From NCBI GenBank assembly GCA_007449985.2, contig VIIQ02000830.1, positions 1 to 64,000 on the forward strand: DNA of 64,000 nucleotides, read 5' to 3'. The position numbers and the translations under genes are program-made. A model generated the notes under the pieces. The model was not told where the DNA came from. It searched no databases and saw nothing but the letters and a program-made list of their open reading frames with translations. Shown piece by piece: positions 36,731 to 47,765 of the stretch. The DNA is from Desmodesmus armatus (lineage: Eukaryota; Chlorophyta; Chlorophyceae; Sphaeropleales; Scenedesmaceae). How positions within the stretch are numbered: the stretch's first letter is position 1; each line of letters opens with the position of its first letter.

Positions 36731-39700
36731 GTACGTGATCTTGCTCGGTATGGCAGCTTGGGATTGCCCCTTCAGGTGCACAGCGGTGGTCTATCAGAGT
36801 CCTCTTCCTGACTTTCTTCAGTTCATTGTTGCTACACTCAATGCTGTTTGGGACTGGCAGGCGGATTGTTTGTTTGTAAATGGTGGAGGTGTCAACTTAT
36901 GCCCCCTGAGCTGGTGGCTGCTGTTGAAGATGTGGCTCTGACTGTGTGTTTACTTGCTGTCTCGAGTGGTCGAATGCATAGATGTGCGGCTCACTCATCC
37001 TGCTTCAGGATGGCTGGAAGCGCACTTGTGTATGTGTGAATCATATGGTATGTGAGCCAGCATTGTGGGGATGAGACATGCGAGCAGAGTGAGACGCGAG
37101 GCAAGCATAAAATGAGGTGCACAGCCAGACTGCTGCATCATGCTGTACCTGTACACATGCGTACTTGATGCATGTGACCTGTGCTGGGAATCAATATGGC
37201 CTTGGTGAGCGTGGTGTACGTTGTGTGACAACAGTGAGTGGGGAGGTTGACAGACGCCATGGCAGTGTGCGCAGCTGCCACTGCTGGTCATCGTTGGATG
37301 CTTTAGCTGACTCACACAAGCGTCTCTCTTTCAAGTGCGTGCTGTGGGTCTGAATCAGCAGTTTGTGCTGCAACGTTTGGCTACGGTTGTGTGTAGGAGC
37401 TCAGAGTGAGACTCTTAGGGTGTGTAGAATTGTACAAGGCCGCAACCCATGTATCATCCACATGCCAGTTTATCACCACGCACCAAGTGCTTATGCTGTC
37501 AAGTTGTCTTTGACTGTTCTGGCAGGACCACTGTACCATTCTATTGTGAAGGTGTGTATTGAGGGGCCAGCTTGACGCCCTGCAGTGTGTTCTCTCTAGG
37601 GCAACTAGGGAGTATAGGTTGTTCATTAGCCACCTGGAGTGCAGCTTCCAGAAGTGAAACCTCAGAGAGTAGCGTGTGTACTCAGTTTGGTGTCCGCTGA
37701 AGGTGTTTGCCAGGGGTGTTGTGGTCAAGGCGGCTGCCATTTTTGAGCTGCAGGCGAGCTGCGCAAGCAGGCCTTGCGGGCATGGTGAATCAGTATGAGC
37801 AGTTCACACCTGGGTACGCGCACCTGGCTACGTGCACCTGGCTGCTTCGTTGCAGGCCGTGTTGAGCATGATTTGCATCATGATGATAACCTGCCTTCTT
37901 GCAAGGAGCTCAAGCAAGCTTATCAAATGTGGTGCTGCTGGCGTGTAGTCTGGCCTGGTCTGCTGTAGCTGGCAAGCAGTCTCACTGGGGTCTTGTGCCC
38001 TGTTATTTGTGTTGGGACTTGAAGGGGTTCAACAGTTTGGCCATGCTGTTGTGATGCGACCGCCCATGCCTGCGCTGTTGTATGCTCCCACCGGTTGTGC
38101 TGTTCTGCTGTGGGTCTGTGGATTGCTGCTTCTGCATTCCGGCTGCAAACTGCATTGTTGCTGGCTCTGCTGCTTTTTGCCCAAGGAAGTGCTGCAATCC
38201 TGCTTCTGCTGTATTGGGCCTCTTTCTGTTTCTTCCGGTTTCTGTTGTGACAGCGTGCAGCAGTGATGTTTGGCAGTGTGGCAGTGTTTGTATGATGCCA
38301 ACCCTGTCTTGCACAGTAGCTGCAAGCATCCTGCGTGTTGTTGCTTTGTGCTTGACAAGCTAGCACCCCAAGATTGCTGATCCAAGTTTGCAGTGAGGTT
38401 GCACCATCTTGCATGGTTCCTGCGTTGCACCACCGGACTGCCTCCTCAGATCTCTGCCCCACCTAGGTTGGGTGTGTCATAAGCCTTTGCAGTGCTTTGT
38501 GGCAAGCCTTGGTCTCCACTTTGGCTCATTTTTCCACTGTTGTCTCACGTGTGGCACACCATATGCTGCATGCACCACTCCCTCGGACATGCTAGGCATG
38601 CCTGTTTCTGTCTGTTGGCGGCTTGGCTGAAGCAGCATTTCTACCGGCAGGCTTGTGCCGTGCTGCGCAGTCGACTGTGCTGACACTTGCCAGAAGCGCA
38701 AGTTTTGTGGCAGCTCTGAGTCCATCTTCTGGACCTTGACTGTGACCGTTGCTGTATTGTCATATACACTGCATGGCCTGTCACGGTGGCATCGCCCATA
38801 ATGTTGATGCAGCTGCAATGCCCTGGCTCCCCTGAGGATCTTTTTGTCATGGCTCAGCGTTCCATCTCAAGCACCATGTCTACTGCGCTTTATGGCTTAC
38901 TAGTACTGCACTGCCCAGCAGGGTATAAGATGTTGGAGACTCACCTACCAGGTGATAGTGTCACCAAGCAGGGCATGACCTCGCCCTCTGCTACACCACA
39001 AAACCTACTCAGCACCGACCTTCATATGTTCCTGCTGCCAGCAGCAGCAGTCGGCACTGCCGCACCGGCGGGTGACGTCACGTATGCTCACTACGCCCTG
39101 TGCTGTGCTGCCATCATTGGGGGTGTCGTTGGAGTGCTGGTCATCGAGGTATCCTTTGGGCACGTGCACATCAGCTTAGGTGTCCATCGTGACACGCCCA
39201 TGGCTGATATGCATGTCAGGCCTTCCATACTTGACAAACCCAACAAGGTGTTGGTTTGCACTCATCTGTTATGCTGTCTGCGGTGCTTACCTTCTCACTG
39301 CACTGCATACTGCATAGTGTGTCGCTGCTGTGTGCCTCTCTGGTGGCCTTTAAGGTCAGATCAGAGTCTGTTTGGAGACTCAACAGCTCGTGAGCTTCAC
39401 TTGTTGCCTGTTGCAAAGTATGTGCACGTGCACATTACAGCCGGCCATCCTGCCACCAGTGAGGATGCCTATGCTAAGAATTTGGTCTGTGGTTGTCAGT
39501 CTTCCAAGCTGGTCAAGCATGGCATGTGTTTGACAACTCTGTGGCCTGGCTGAGGACCACGCTGCAGCTGGTCTTGTGCATGGCATGTCTCCCCTGACAT
39601 GGTGTTGGTTCGCAGGCGTTTCTCAGTGTTCCTGTTTGCAGGCTAGCCTGTAGCGCGACAGTTGTGCGTCTGGCATATGGTTGCATCGCAGTTGCGCTAT

Positions 39701-39754
39701 TGTTAAAATGTGACGGTTGTTCATGAGGATGTCGAGTAGGGTTCACCCGCATCG

Positions 39755-39780
39755 ACGGTGCGTACAGCTGTACGCACCGT
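39755..39780. other. Perfect 26-bp palindrome
   Basis: ACGGTGCGTACAG is followed directly by its exact reverse complement. A further inverted pair, CGCATCGAC (near 39749) and GTCGATGCG (39798-39806), encloses it, so the whole segment can fold into a nested hairpin or cruciform. Confidence 0.8.
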
Positions 39781-40514
39781 TTCGTTTGTACGCTCCAGTC
39801 GATGCGTCCGTGTTGCACATGACTGGTTTGAGGTTTGACAATAGCACCGTGGTGGTGGTCGCGAGCTCGAACGGTTGTAGCCTGGTGATCTGAAATTTTC
39901 GTTCAAAATCGGATTATGCTAAGCTTGTTCGCAAGCTGCCGCAAATTGGGTGGGGCACAGACGTATCCCTAAAGGCTGTATGGGGGCAGCTGTGGAGTGG
40001 TGGTTTTTGTACGGCAGCACTAGCACAAAGCAGGCTGTCCTTTGAGGAGTTCAGTTCCTGTTGCGTCAGCTATGCGGGGCGTACTTGTACTGCACGTCAG
40101 TTCAGTCTGCTTGGGCACAGTCCTGACATGTGCGATGCGGTGGACTCTTGCTTCGGTCGCAACTCCTGCTTCACAGAATACGTCCTTATTCTTGGCCGCC
40201 ATGTCAGTGTTTGGTCGCTGAGCGTGCTGGGGATGGGGCCACCCTTTGGGGTGAGGTGTCTCATGTATGAGACCCCACCTGTGTAGTAACAGCGTGAGCT
40301 GTTCGAGCTTGATCATGGTAGCTGCAGGCACACCATGTGTGTTGATACCCTGCAGAATGTGCAGAGTTGCTGCACTTCCAGGTTGCTGCACTGACATACG
40401 GTATGTGCACAGCCAGCCGCTGCCAGGGTGCAGGCGCGGCAGTCGTAAGATGTATGCATTGACTGCGCGTGTTGCTGTGGCACCCTGCAGCTGGGTTGCT
40501 CTGTTCTTGCATTA

Positions 40515-41248
40515 GGGGATGCAGTAAGAAAGTCACACCTCATTCAGTGACTTACTCAACTAAAATCACAGCTAAATGAACCAATGCCAGCAGCAACCTA
40601 CACATCACAGCAGCCTGTGCAGGGTGTGAGCTGGACCCTTTGATAGCAAGCACCATGGAGAAGTTAGGTATGGTGTGCTAGATGTTGGTGCAATGCTGTG
40701 CACCACTATCTTGCACACTCAAGAGGGGCAGCTGCAGCCACAGCCAGGCAGTTTCTGCTAGTGACACATACACCACAGACAGTAGTGCAGGAGCAGCAGC
40801 ACTACTGAGCACAGCATCAAGGGATCAGACAATGTATGTGGTGGTGGCATGTAGTGTGACTCACAAGCAAGCCAGAAAAGAAGGTCCCACCCCCCACAAC
40901 AAGTTGTTCAAAAACACACCATGCAACCTGCCATATCTAAGCTTAGTACCACACAGTAGGCAATGTCTGCTATGCAGCCCTGCCACTTGCTGAGGCTCAA
41001 GCCCCCAGCATGGCCAGTTACCAAGGGGCTGGCTGCACCACCCACCCCATACACGGATTTCACCCAACTGACCACCACGGACTCAAAACTGCACCAATGC
41101 TCATGAAATTTGGGGAGCAGCAATGGGACATGTTTGTACAAACACCCATTGTGCCTGCTCTCTGATGCTGTAAGCTCAGGCAAAGCAGTAGAGCCAAACG
41201 TGTGATAGGGGACTTTTCCTGCAATGGGTACTTTCTTTCTGCACCCTC
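40515..41248. mobile_element. 734-bp non-autonomous TIR element, copy A
   Basis: The ends GGGGATGCAGTAAGAAAGT and ACTTTCTTTCTGCACCCTC form imperfect terminal inverted repeats (16 of 19 match) flanked by TA on both sides, as expected for a Tc1/mariner-like TA target. There is no long open frame, so it must be mobilised in trans. It is nearly identical to 42155-42888. Confidence 0.75.
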
Positions 41249-42154
41249 TATCCGCCACGGGGGTGCGAAAAATCAGCTACCCCGCAACGAGATCAGAACA
41301 GCCTGGGTTTGCACCCGTGGGTAGCACCGCTCAGTGCAAGACATATGCACCGCACCTCGACATGCAATGCAGCTTCGATGATTCACAGTCCCGCGTTTCC
41401 CTCTCGGCGTCCCTGCTTCTGACACGTCGGCGGGTCAGGTGCAGCTGTCGGCAGTTTGGCTGGCCGAACTCTGCGGCAACGTCACCGCCCGCCTTGCCGT
41501 TGATAATACGGCAACTACTGTCAAAGATTGTTGTAATGAACGAAACAGACTGATATACACCTCGCGCGCTGCAGCCCCGACTCGGTTGTTGCGTTGGTGC
41601 AACCGATCTGTCGAATGTTGAGACCGATGGCCTGCGTGCCGTTGCTGCTCTGCGTTTTCAAAAGTCATCACGCATAAGCTATGGTTATCAGCAATGCTGC
41701 AAGACCCATGTCGCAATAAACAGCGTGATGTGTTGGCCTTGGGGTCGGCAGGTCATCACACCTTCTCACACCCCCTGTGGACACTGCCTACAGGCCCCCA
41801 GCAAGGTCGAACCTCTCGAGCAGGATCTGCCCAGTGCAGCAGCTGTCCAGAATGGCATTGGTGTTTCTGCATGTAATCATGGCCCACCATTCAATTCAGC
41901 CTGAACTCAGCAGCACCTGGTCACAGCCTGCTACAGCTGCCCAATGACCTATTATGGTGGGGGTCCCTTCGGGGGGGTGGAGGGACTTCGGCTCACGTGC
42001 AGGCAGGGAGGCACGGAATCAACATCCAGCTTAGCAGCAAATTGTGGCATCCCTGGGCTGATGCTGAAGACGACCACATCAAACCCAAAGGGAGACCCAG
42101 TTGGAATACAACGAAATTGGTTGGCGGGCCGATATTGGGGGATACTGGCGGATA

Positions 42155-42888
42155 GGGGATGCAGTAAGAAAGTCACACCTCATTCAGTGACTTACTCAAC
42201 TAAAATCACAGCTAAATGAACCAATGCCAGCAGCAACCTACACATCACAGCAGCCTGTGCAGGGTGTGAGCTGGACCCTTTGATAGCAAGCACCATGGAG
42301 AAGTTAGGTATGGTGTGCTAGATGTTGGTGCAATGCTGTGCACCACTATCTTGCACACTCAAGAGGGGCAGCTGCAGCCACAGCCAGGCAGTTTCTGCTA
42401 GTGACACATACACCACAGACAGTAGTGCAGGAGCAGCAGCACTACTGAGCACAGCATCAAGGGATCAGACAATGTATGTGGTGGTGGCATGTAGTGTGAC
42501 TCACAAGCAAGCCAAAAAAGAAGGTCCCACCCCCCACAACAAGTTGTTCAAAAACACACCATGCAACCTGCCATATCTAAGCTTAGTACCACACAGTAGG
42601 CAATGTCTGCTATGCAGCCCTGCCACTTGCTGAGGCTCAAGCCCCCAGCATGGCCAGTTACCAAGGGGCTGGCTGCACCACCCACCCCATACACGGATTT
42701 CACCCAACTGACCACCACGGACTCAAAACTGCACCAATGCTCATGAAATTTGGGGAGCAGCAATGGGACATGTTTGTACAAACACCCATTGTGCCTGCTC
42801 TCTGATGCTGTAAGCTCAGGCAAAGCAGTAGAGCCAAACGTGTGATAGGGGACTTTTCCTGCAATGGGTACTTTCTTTCTGCACCCTC
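42155..42888. mobile_element. 734-bp non-autonomous TIR element, copy B
   Basis: Same length, orientation, terminal repeats and TA flanks as copy A. I noticed one base difference (A here for G at 40875). The outside flanks differ from copy A, so these are two insertions and not a duplicated segment. Confidence 0.75.
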
Positions 42889-43143
42889 TACATGTAGCGT
42901 GTGTCCTTGTGTACTGCACCTGCTTGTTTAGATGTCTGGTGATGGTTGCTGTTGGAGCGGCAGTTGCACTGCAAGTGGCAGTTGTTTGGTTTGTGAGGTC
43001 TTCTGCATCTGTGCCAGGTTTCCTGGTTGGGGGCGGAAGGGGGGCGGGCTGCATGGCACAGCGTGGAGTGGCTAGCATGTCTTTGCTTGGTGCTTGCTTG
43101 CAGTCTGTGCCATTGTGAGTGTTGAGTTGTCTTGTTGCCGCCA

Positions 43144-43216
43144 CTTGGCCGTCATTTTGTTATATGAGTTTGCGGGCTTTCTGGCTTGGCCGTCATTTTG
43201 TTATATGAGTTTGCGG
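43144..43216 (+). repeat. 41-bp tandem duplication
   Basis: CTTGGCCGTCATTTTGTTAT and the following GAGTTTGCGG occur at 43144 and 43185, identical over about 32 bases. Confidence 0.8.
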
Positions 43217-44675
43217 TGCTCGTTGTGAAATGCTCCGAGCACGGTCCAGGGGGTCTCTTGTCATGTACATGTCTGCCGGCGAGCGCGGTTCTTCGGTGTT
43301 GTGGCTGCCCTTACCTGCCGTATGTTGCTAAGGTGTGCTTGAGCCCGTCGAACATGGTGGGTCTCCTACTACCGTGTGGCTGCACAGATGCTGGAGAGGG
43401 CACGTCAGGTGCCTGGGTGTGTGGTGATGAGGTTGCCATCTCCAAGAAGACAAAAAAAAGCTGCAATGTTTGTGTTGACGTATCCTACATGTGTTGCGCT
43501 TGCCTGCAATGGTGCAGTTGGGTTGAGCACAGACTGGTATGTCCTTCCAAGCAACCCCCTCTGTTGGGGCGCAGAAGGGCAGGGGGCGTAATGTTCCTGC
43601 ACTTATCAAGCACGCGTCAGTCCAGCAGTTGGCACCCTGGAAGGTGGAAGTTTAAGAGCCATCACAATGTACAATTGTGTGAGATGGGTTCAGCCTGGGG
43701 TTGGCAGTGGACACTACATTGCATCACAGTGTCCAGGAGCTCCACTGAGTGAGAGAAGAAAACGTGAATTTGGAGTATGCGAGCGCACGCGTGACACGAG
43801 GTGCACCTGTCAGCTGTTTCAGTGTAGTCAGCTGTTGCAGTGGCATGGGACCGACAAGCCGTGGTAGGTTCCCGGCGGAGCACCTAATCATGATGTAACA
43901 CTTCAGATCACTAGTTGTTTGTGAAACACAATGTGCAGGGCAGACTGTGGGAAATGATGCTGACACAACCAAACTTGGCAAGCAACTTGCATTTGGCAAA
44001 GTCACAGGAAAGTGTTATATGGCGTCCAGTCAGGCTCGATGAAGACACACTGTGACTCTGGCAACCACGTTCACTCTGCAGGTTGCCACACTTGCCAGAG
44101 CAGTTTGTGTGGTGCTTTGATGTATGTAGCACAAAGCGTGTGCAGGTCCCTGCTTGCCATTGCTTCCAGCGGCAGGATCGGCAGAGGGCAAGTGCAGACT
44201 CCAACAGGGCAAGGGTAGTGCAGGCTCATTTCGGACACGCACAGCCCCCCCCCCCCCAGAATACTCACCATGTCTGTGCATGTGCACAGCTGTGCATGTT
44301 TACATGCTGCGGCCTGTACACATGGGTGACAGGCTGGCAAGCAGCAATGGGAGAGTCACCCAAGCCAGGGACTGGTTTTGTGCGAGCTAAATTCCTTGAT
44401 CTTGTTCACATTGGTATTGTGATAAGACCAGTCACTCCTAGGCAAGTCACCATAAGTACGTATTTAGTGTGAAGAGGGAAAACCCCGTGGCCGCTCTGCG
44501 ACCGGGATTGTTGTCCACTTTGCTTTTATCTAAAATTGTTCGTTACACCGCGCTTTGGAGAGGCACCAACGCCCAGGTCTAGTACTGCAGCAGTATACAG
44601 TACTGCTGTCTCGCTTTCCGAGCAACATCACACTCACCACCTGTTCAATGTTTCTTAGAGATTTAATCAACCAAA

Positions 44676-46552
44676 ATGGCCACTGGAGATCCAGAATCGC
44701 CCCTCCTGCAGCTGCCGGACTCCTGTCTGTTGGCTGTGTTGCGCTGCTGCGCTGACGACCCCCGCAGCATGTGCAGCGCTGCCAGGGCCCACAGCAGGCT
44801 GCATCAGGCAGCAGTGCTTGCGCTTACCAGCATCAAACTAGAGGCGAACAAACTAGAGGCGAACCAGCAGCAGGTGGATACGCTTCTGGAAAGGTACCTC
44901 CCTTCTTATGGTCAGCACGTCGACAGCATCAGCCTAGAGGTTGTCGATTGGGAGGAGAAGGGGTCTGCGGTGACTGTGCGGCAGCTGCCATCGACCCTAA
45001 CCAACCTCACCAGCCTGACCTTGGAGTACCTGTACGTGCAGCTGCAGCCTGGGGGTGGCTTTCACGGTGTGCTGGGCGCTGCTGCGGTCCCTCCTCTCAA
45101 GCAGCTGCAACTCATTGGCTGCTGGCTGCTTGATGGGGAGGAGGGGCTGCGTGATGAGGACGAAAAATTGGCAGCAGCGCTAGCTTCACTGACTGATCTG
45201 GAGCACCTCTGTATCTCGGAGAGCTATGACTGTCAAGAGCGCGATGTCCATGTCCCACTGTGTGCCGTCATGCCAGGGCTGCAGCAGCTGAATCACTTCA
45301 GCTGTCGGAAGCTCGGGACGCAGATGACCTGCAGCACCTGACAGCACTGAAGCGGCTGGTTGACCTGCGGCTGACGACAGTGAAAGCCTGCCTCATCACT
45401 GCCAGCATGCTATCAGGCACACAGCACCTCACGCAGCTGCTCCTGTCTAAACCGGTCATGTTAGAGCCAGCGGCCCTGGCAGGCAAGACCAAGCTGTAGG
45501 ACCTGCATCTGTCCCAGACACCTGACGGTGCAGCATCCATTTCGCAGCTGCTGTGGGGGTTGCCGCAGCTGCAGCAGCTGGCATCCTTGGTACTTATTGA
45601 CGGTCTGCACTCCTCAGGGTCCCTACCTCCCCCAGCAGCGTACTCAGCCTTGACAGCTAGCAGCAAGCTGCAGAATTTGGACATCGCCTACTGCAGCTTG
45701 CCGGCAGGTGTGTGGCAGCATGTGTTCCCTGTCGGTAAGCAGCTGCCGCATTTGCAGTCACTGCGGTTGACGAACGCCCGCTTCCCCACAGGCCCGGCAA
45801 CAGCCCCTGAGGGCACCCGCCTTGTCAGCTGCTGCCCTGGCCTGCTGTCCCTCAACGTAGAGGGCTTGCAGTACGGCAGGGGGCTGATGGCATCACTGCA
45901 GGGCCTGACCAGCCTAAAAAGGCTGCGCCTCCGCCCTGCCTCTGAATCAGCAGAGGGGTGGGCGGAGGGTGCCCTTCAGCTGACAATGGTTGAGGACCTG
46001 CACCTGGACAAAATTGAGGAGAAGGGGCTGCTGCTGCAGCTGACACAGTTGCGGCAGCTGACACACCTGTATTATTCCGGCCACTCCCCTTGGGGGGCCC
46101 CATGCGGCAGTTACTTCAGTGGACAGGTGAGCAGCATGTTCAAGCTGTGCATGCTGACATAGGACAGTGCATCACTTTCTGCGTCAGTACTGACTAGTCA
46201 TTTGGTGCCAGCGGGCCACCTCGCAGCATTTTCAACAGGATCGGTAATTCAGAGTGCCCAACTTGGCTAACTTACACTGCTTTAGGCTGTCGGGCTCATC
46301 AGGATGGCATGTTCTTGTTGCTTCAGCTCAGGCTGGGTGCTGGGCCCTCACATATGACTCATCGGATGCTGGCAGCTTGTTGCCAAGAATGTTTTCGTCA
46401 GTTTGTATTCCAGGTCCCAGATGCTGTTTGTTCTGTGTTGCTTGCAGGTAAGCGGTGATGGTGAGCCTGTGTGGCGCCAAGTGCTGCGGCTGCACCTTAC
46501 CCACAGCGACCCTGAGGTGGCACAGCAGGCAGCTGCAGCGCTTGCGGAGTGA
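44676..46552 (+). pseudogene. F-box-like/LRR protein, family copy 2, disrupted
   Basis: Clear paralogue of the 47.8-kb gene: LLQLPDSCLLAVLRCCADD at the N terminus, LRR region, exon 1 ending at 46126 and exon 2 at 46448-46552 with the family-typical EPVWRQVLRLHLTHSDPEV. Exon 1 has two lesions. The frame shifts near 45301, where one missing base would restore LSEARD. An in-frame TAG at 45497-45499 stands where the paralogue has CAG (Gln). Sequence after the stop stays family-like to the end, so decay is recent. The nonsense codon is a substitution and is harder to explain as a read error than the frameshift. A truncated product of ~220-270 aa is possible. Confidence 0.72.
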
Positions 46553-47765
46553 CAGCCGCTGACCAGTCATCAGAGCAGGACAGGCAGTAGTGCACGGTAG
46601 TGTGACTTGCAGCAGCTTTGCAGCTGTATTTGTCTTGGACACGACATTCGTCAACCTGTACTGTGCACTTGTGCTGCGGTGGTGTTGGTGTGATGAAGAG
46701 TGACACTTGGGTGGTGTAGTGTCTTGCAGCGGGTGGCTGACTGGGTCATAGAAGTAGTTGTTGTGTTACATGGGGCCTGTTGGATCAGGCCATAAGCTGC
46801 TGACCATGTCAACTGACAACATGCATGCATGCGTCGGCCACCGTGAGTGTGTTTGCCACATGCTGTACAGCACGTGGGCGGTGGTGCTTGTGTGCAGAGT
46901 AACAGGTGCCTTGTCCACTGGAGCTGAGCTGACTCGCACAGGCTTGAACATTCAGACTGCATGTGTGCAAGATATAGATAGAAGGGCAGAGCTTGTGGAA
47001 GCTGACACGGCAAGCTCTCCAACAATCATTGTGATGATCACGCAAGAAGTGGTATGCGATGTTCATCATACTTGTGATTTTGTGTGTGGATTTTTTGGAT
47101 GCAAAAACTCTTACTGTACCAACCAAAGCATTCCAGAGGTTGCCACACCTGCCAGCACTACAGGTGTGGTACTCCAAAGCACCTGAATTCCGAGGCTGAC
47201 ATGCCAAGGTGTGTCCTGCTTTTAGCAGCAGGATTCAAACCTAGTGGAGAGTCCGTAGGCAAGGGCCAATGGCTCACTCATAACACCCACCACCCCAAAA
47301 GGTTGCTGATGCTGTTAACAGCACGTCACACAACAGCACAGCTCAGTGTCACATGTACAGCCTGGCCGCCATGGTTGCAATGCCACTACTTGTATTGCAA
47401 CGTCTCAACGTGTGAGCTGGCAATTGAAGGCACGGGTTAAGAGCTCTTGATACCTTTCATGTTGCTCCTGTCACACTTCAATGCGCAAAAGCCATCGTGA
47501 CCAACCTTGCAAGGCAGCTACAGTGCCTCAACAATCGTGAGATTAGTCACACTTGTGACGTTGCAGCTACGTTCCACAAACCGATAGCCGTCGGCTTACC
47601 AGTGCGTCCTTTCAGTATGTTACGTATATAAAACGAGCTTGCTATCGTCTTGTAGAGTCAGCAAAATTCAGTGATATTCCTACAGGCAGTACAGTACTGC
47701 TGCTTCGCTTCGCCCTGGACAACACAATTACACCTGGTCGCACTTGAACTTGATTAATACGATCA
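46553..47765. other. Spacer between LRR copies 2 and 3
   Basis: No gene seen. It should contain the 3' UTR of copy 2 and the promoter of copy 3. The final ~100 bp resemble the leader of copy 2 (shared ACAGTACTGCTG and TCGCTT strings), so the duplicated unit included the promoter-proximal region. Confidence 0.5.
47625..47632 (+). promoter_or_regulatory. TATA box of LRR copy 3
   Basis: TATATAAA lies 134 bp upstream of the ATG at 47766, at a sensible distance for a ~100-nt leader. No equally good match was seen upstream of the other two copies. Confidence 0.55.

Larger units (their letters stand above)
34556..44675. other. 10-kb region without a supported gene
   Basis: The sequence is TG-rich on the plus strand with A-rich islands (35262-35288, 35932-35962). 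It holds a degenerate tandem repeat (36410-36730), a 26-bp palindrome (39755-39780), a near-identical pair of TIR elements (40515-41248, 42155-42888) and a 41-bp duplication (43144-43216). An open frame at 38786-39553 (255 codons) has one hydrophobic stretch but no recognisable domain and is not called. The end of the interval should contain the promoter of the 44.7-kb LRR copy. Confidence 0.45.

Noticed and set aside
38786..39553. 255-codon plus-strand frame with a hydrophobic stretch
   Set aside because: No recognisable domain, no splice-consistent neighbours and no codon bias like the real genes here; chance is a simpler explanation.
45497..45499. TAG read as glutamine (alternative genetic code)
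   Set aside because: The intact genes end cleanly, mostly with TGA, and TAG also seems to end two models; one CAG-to-TAG change in a paralogue that already has a frameshift is better explained as a nonsense mutation.
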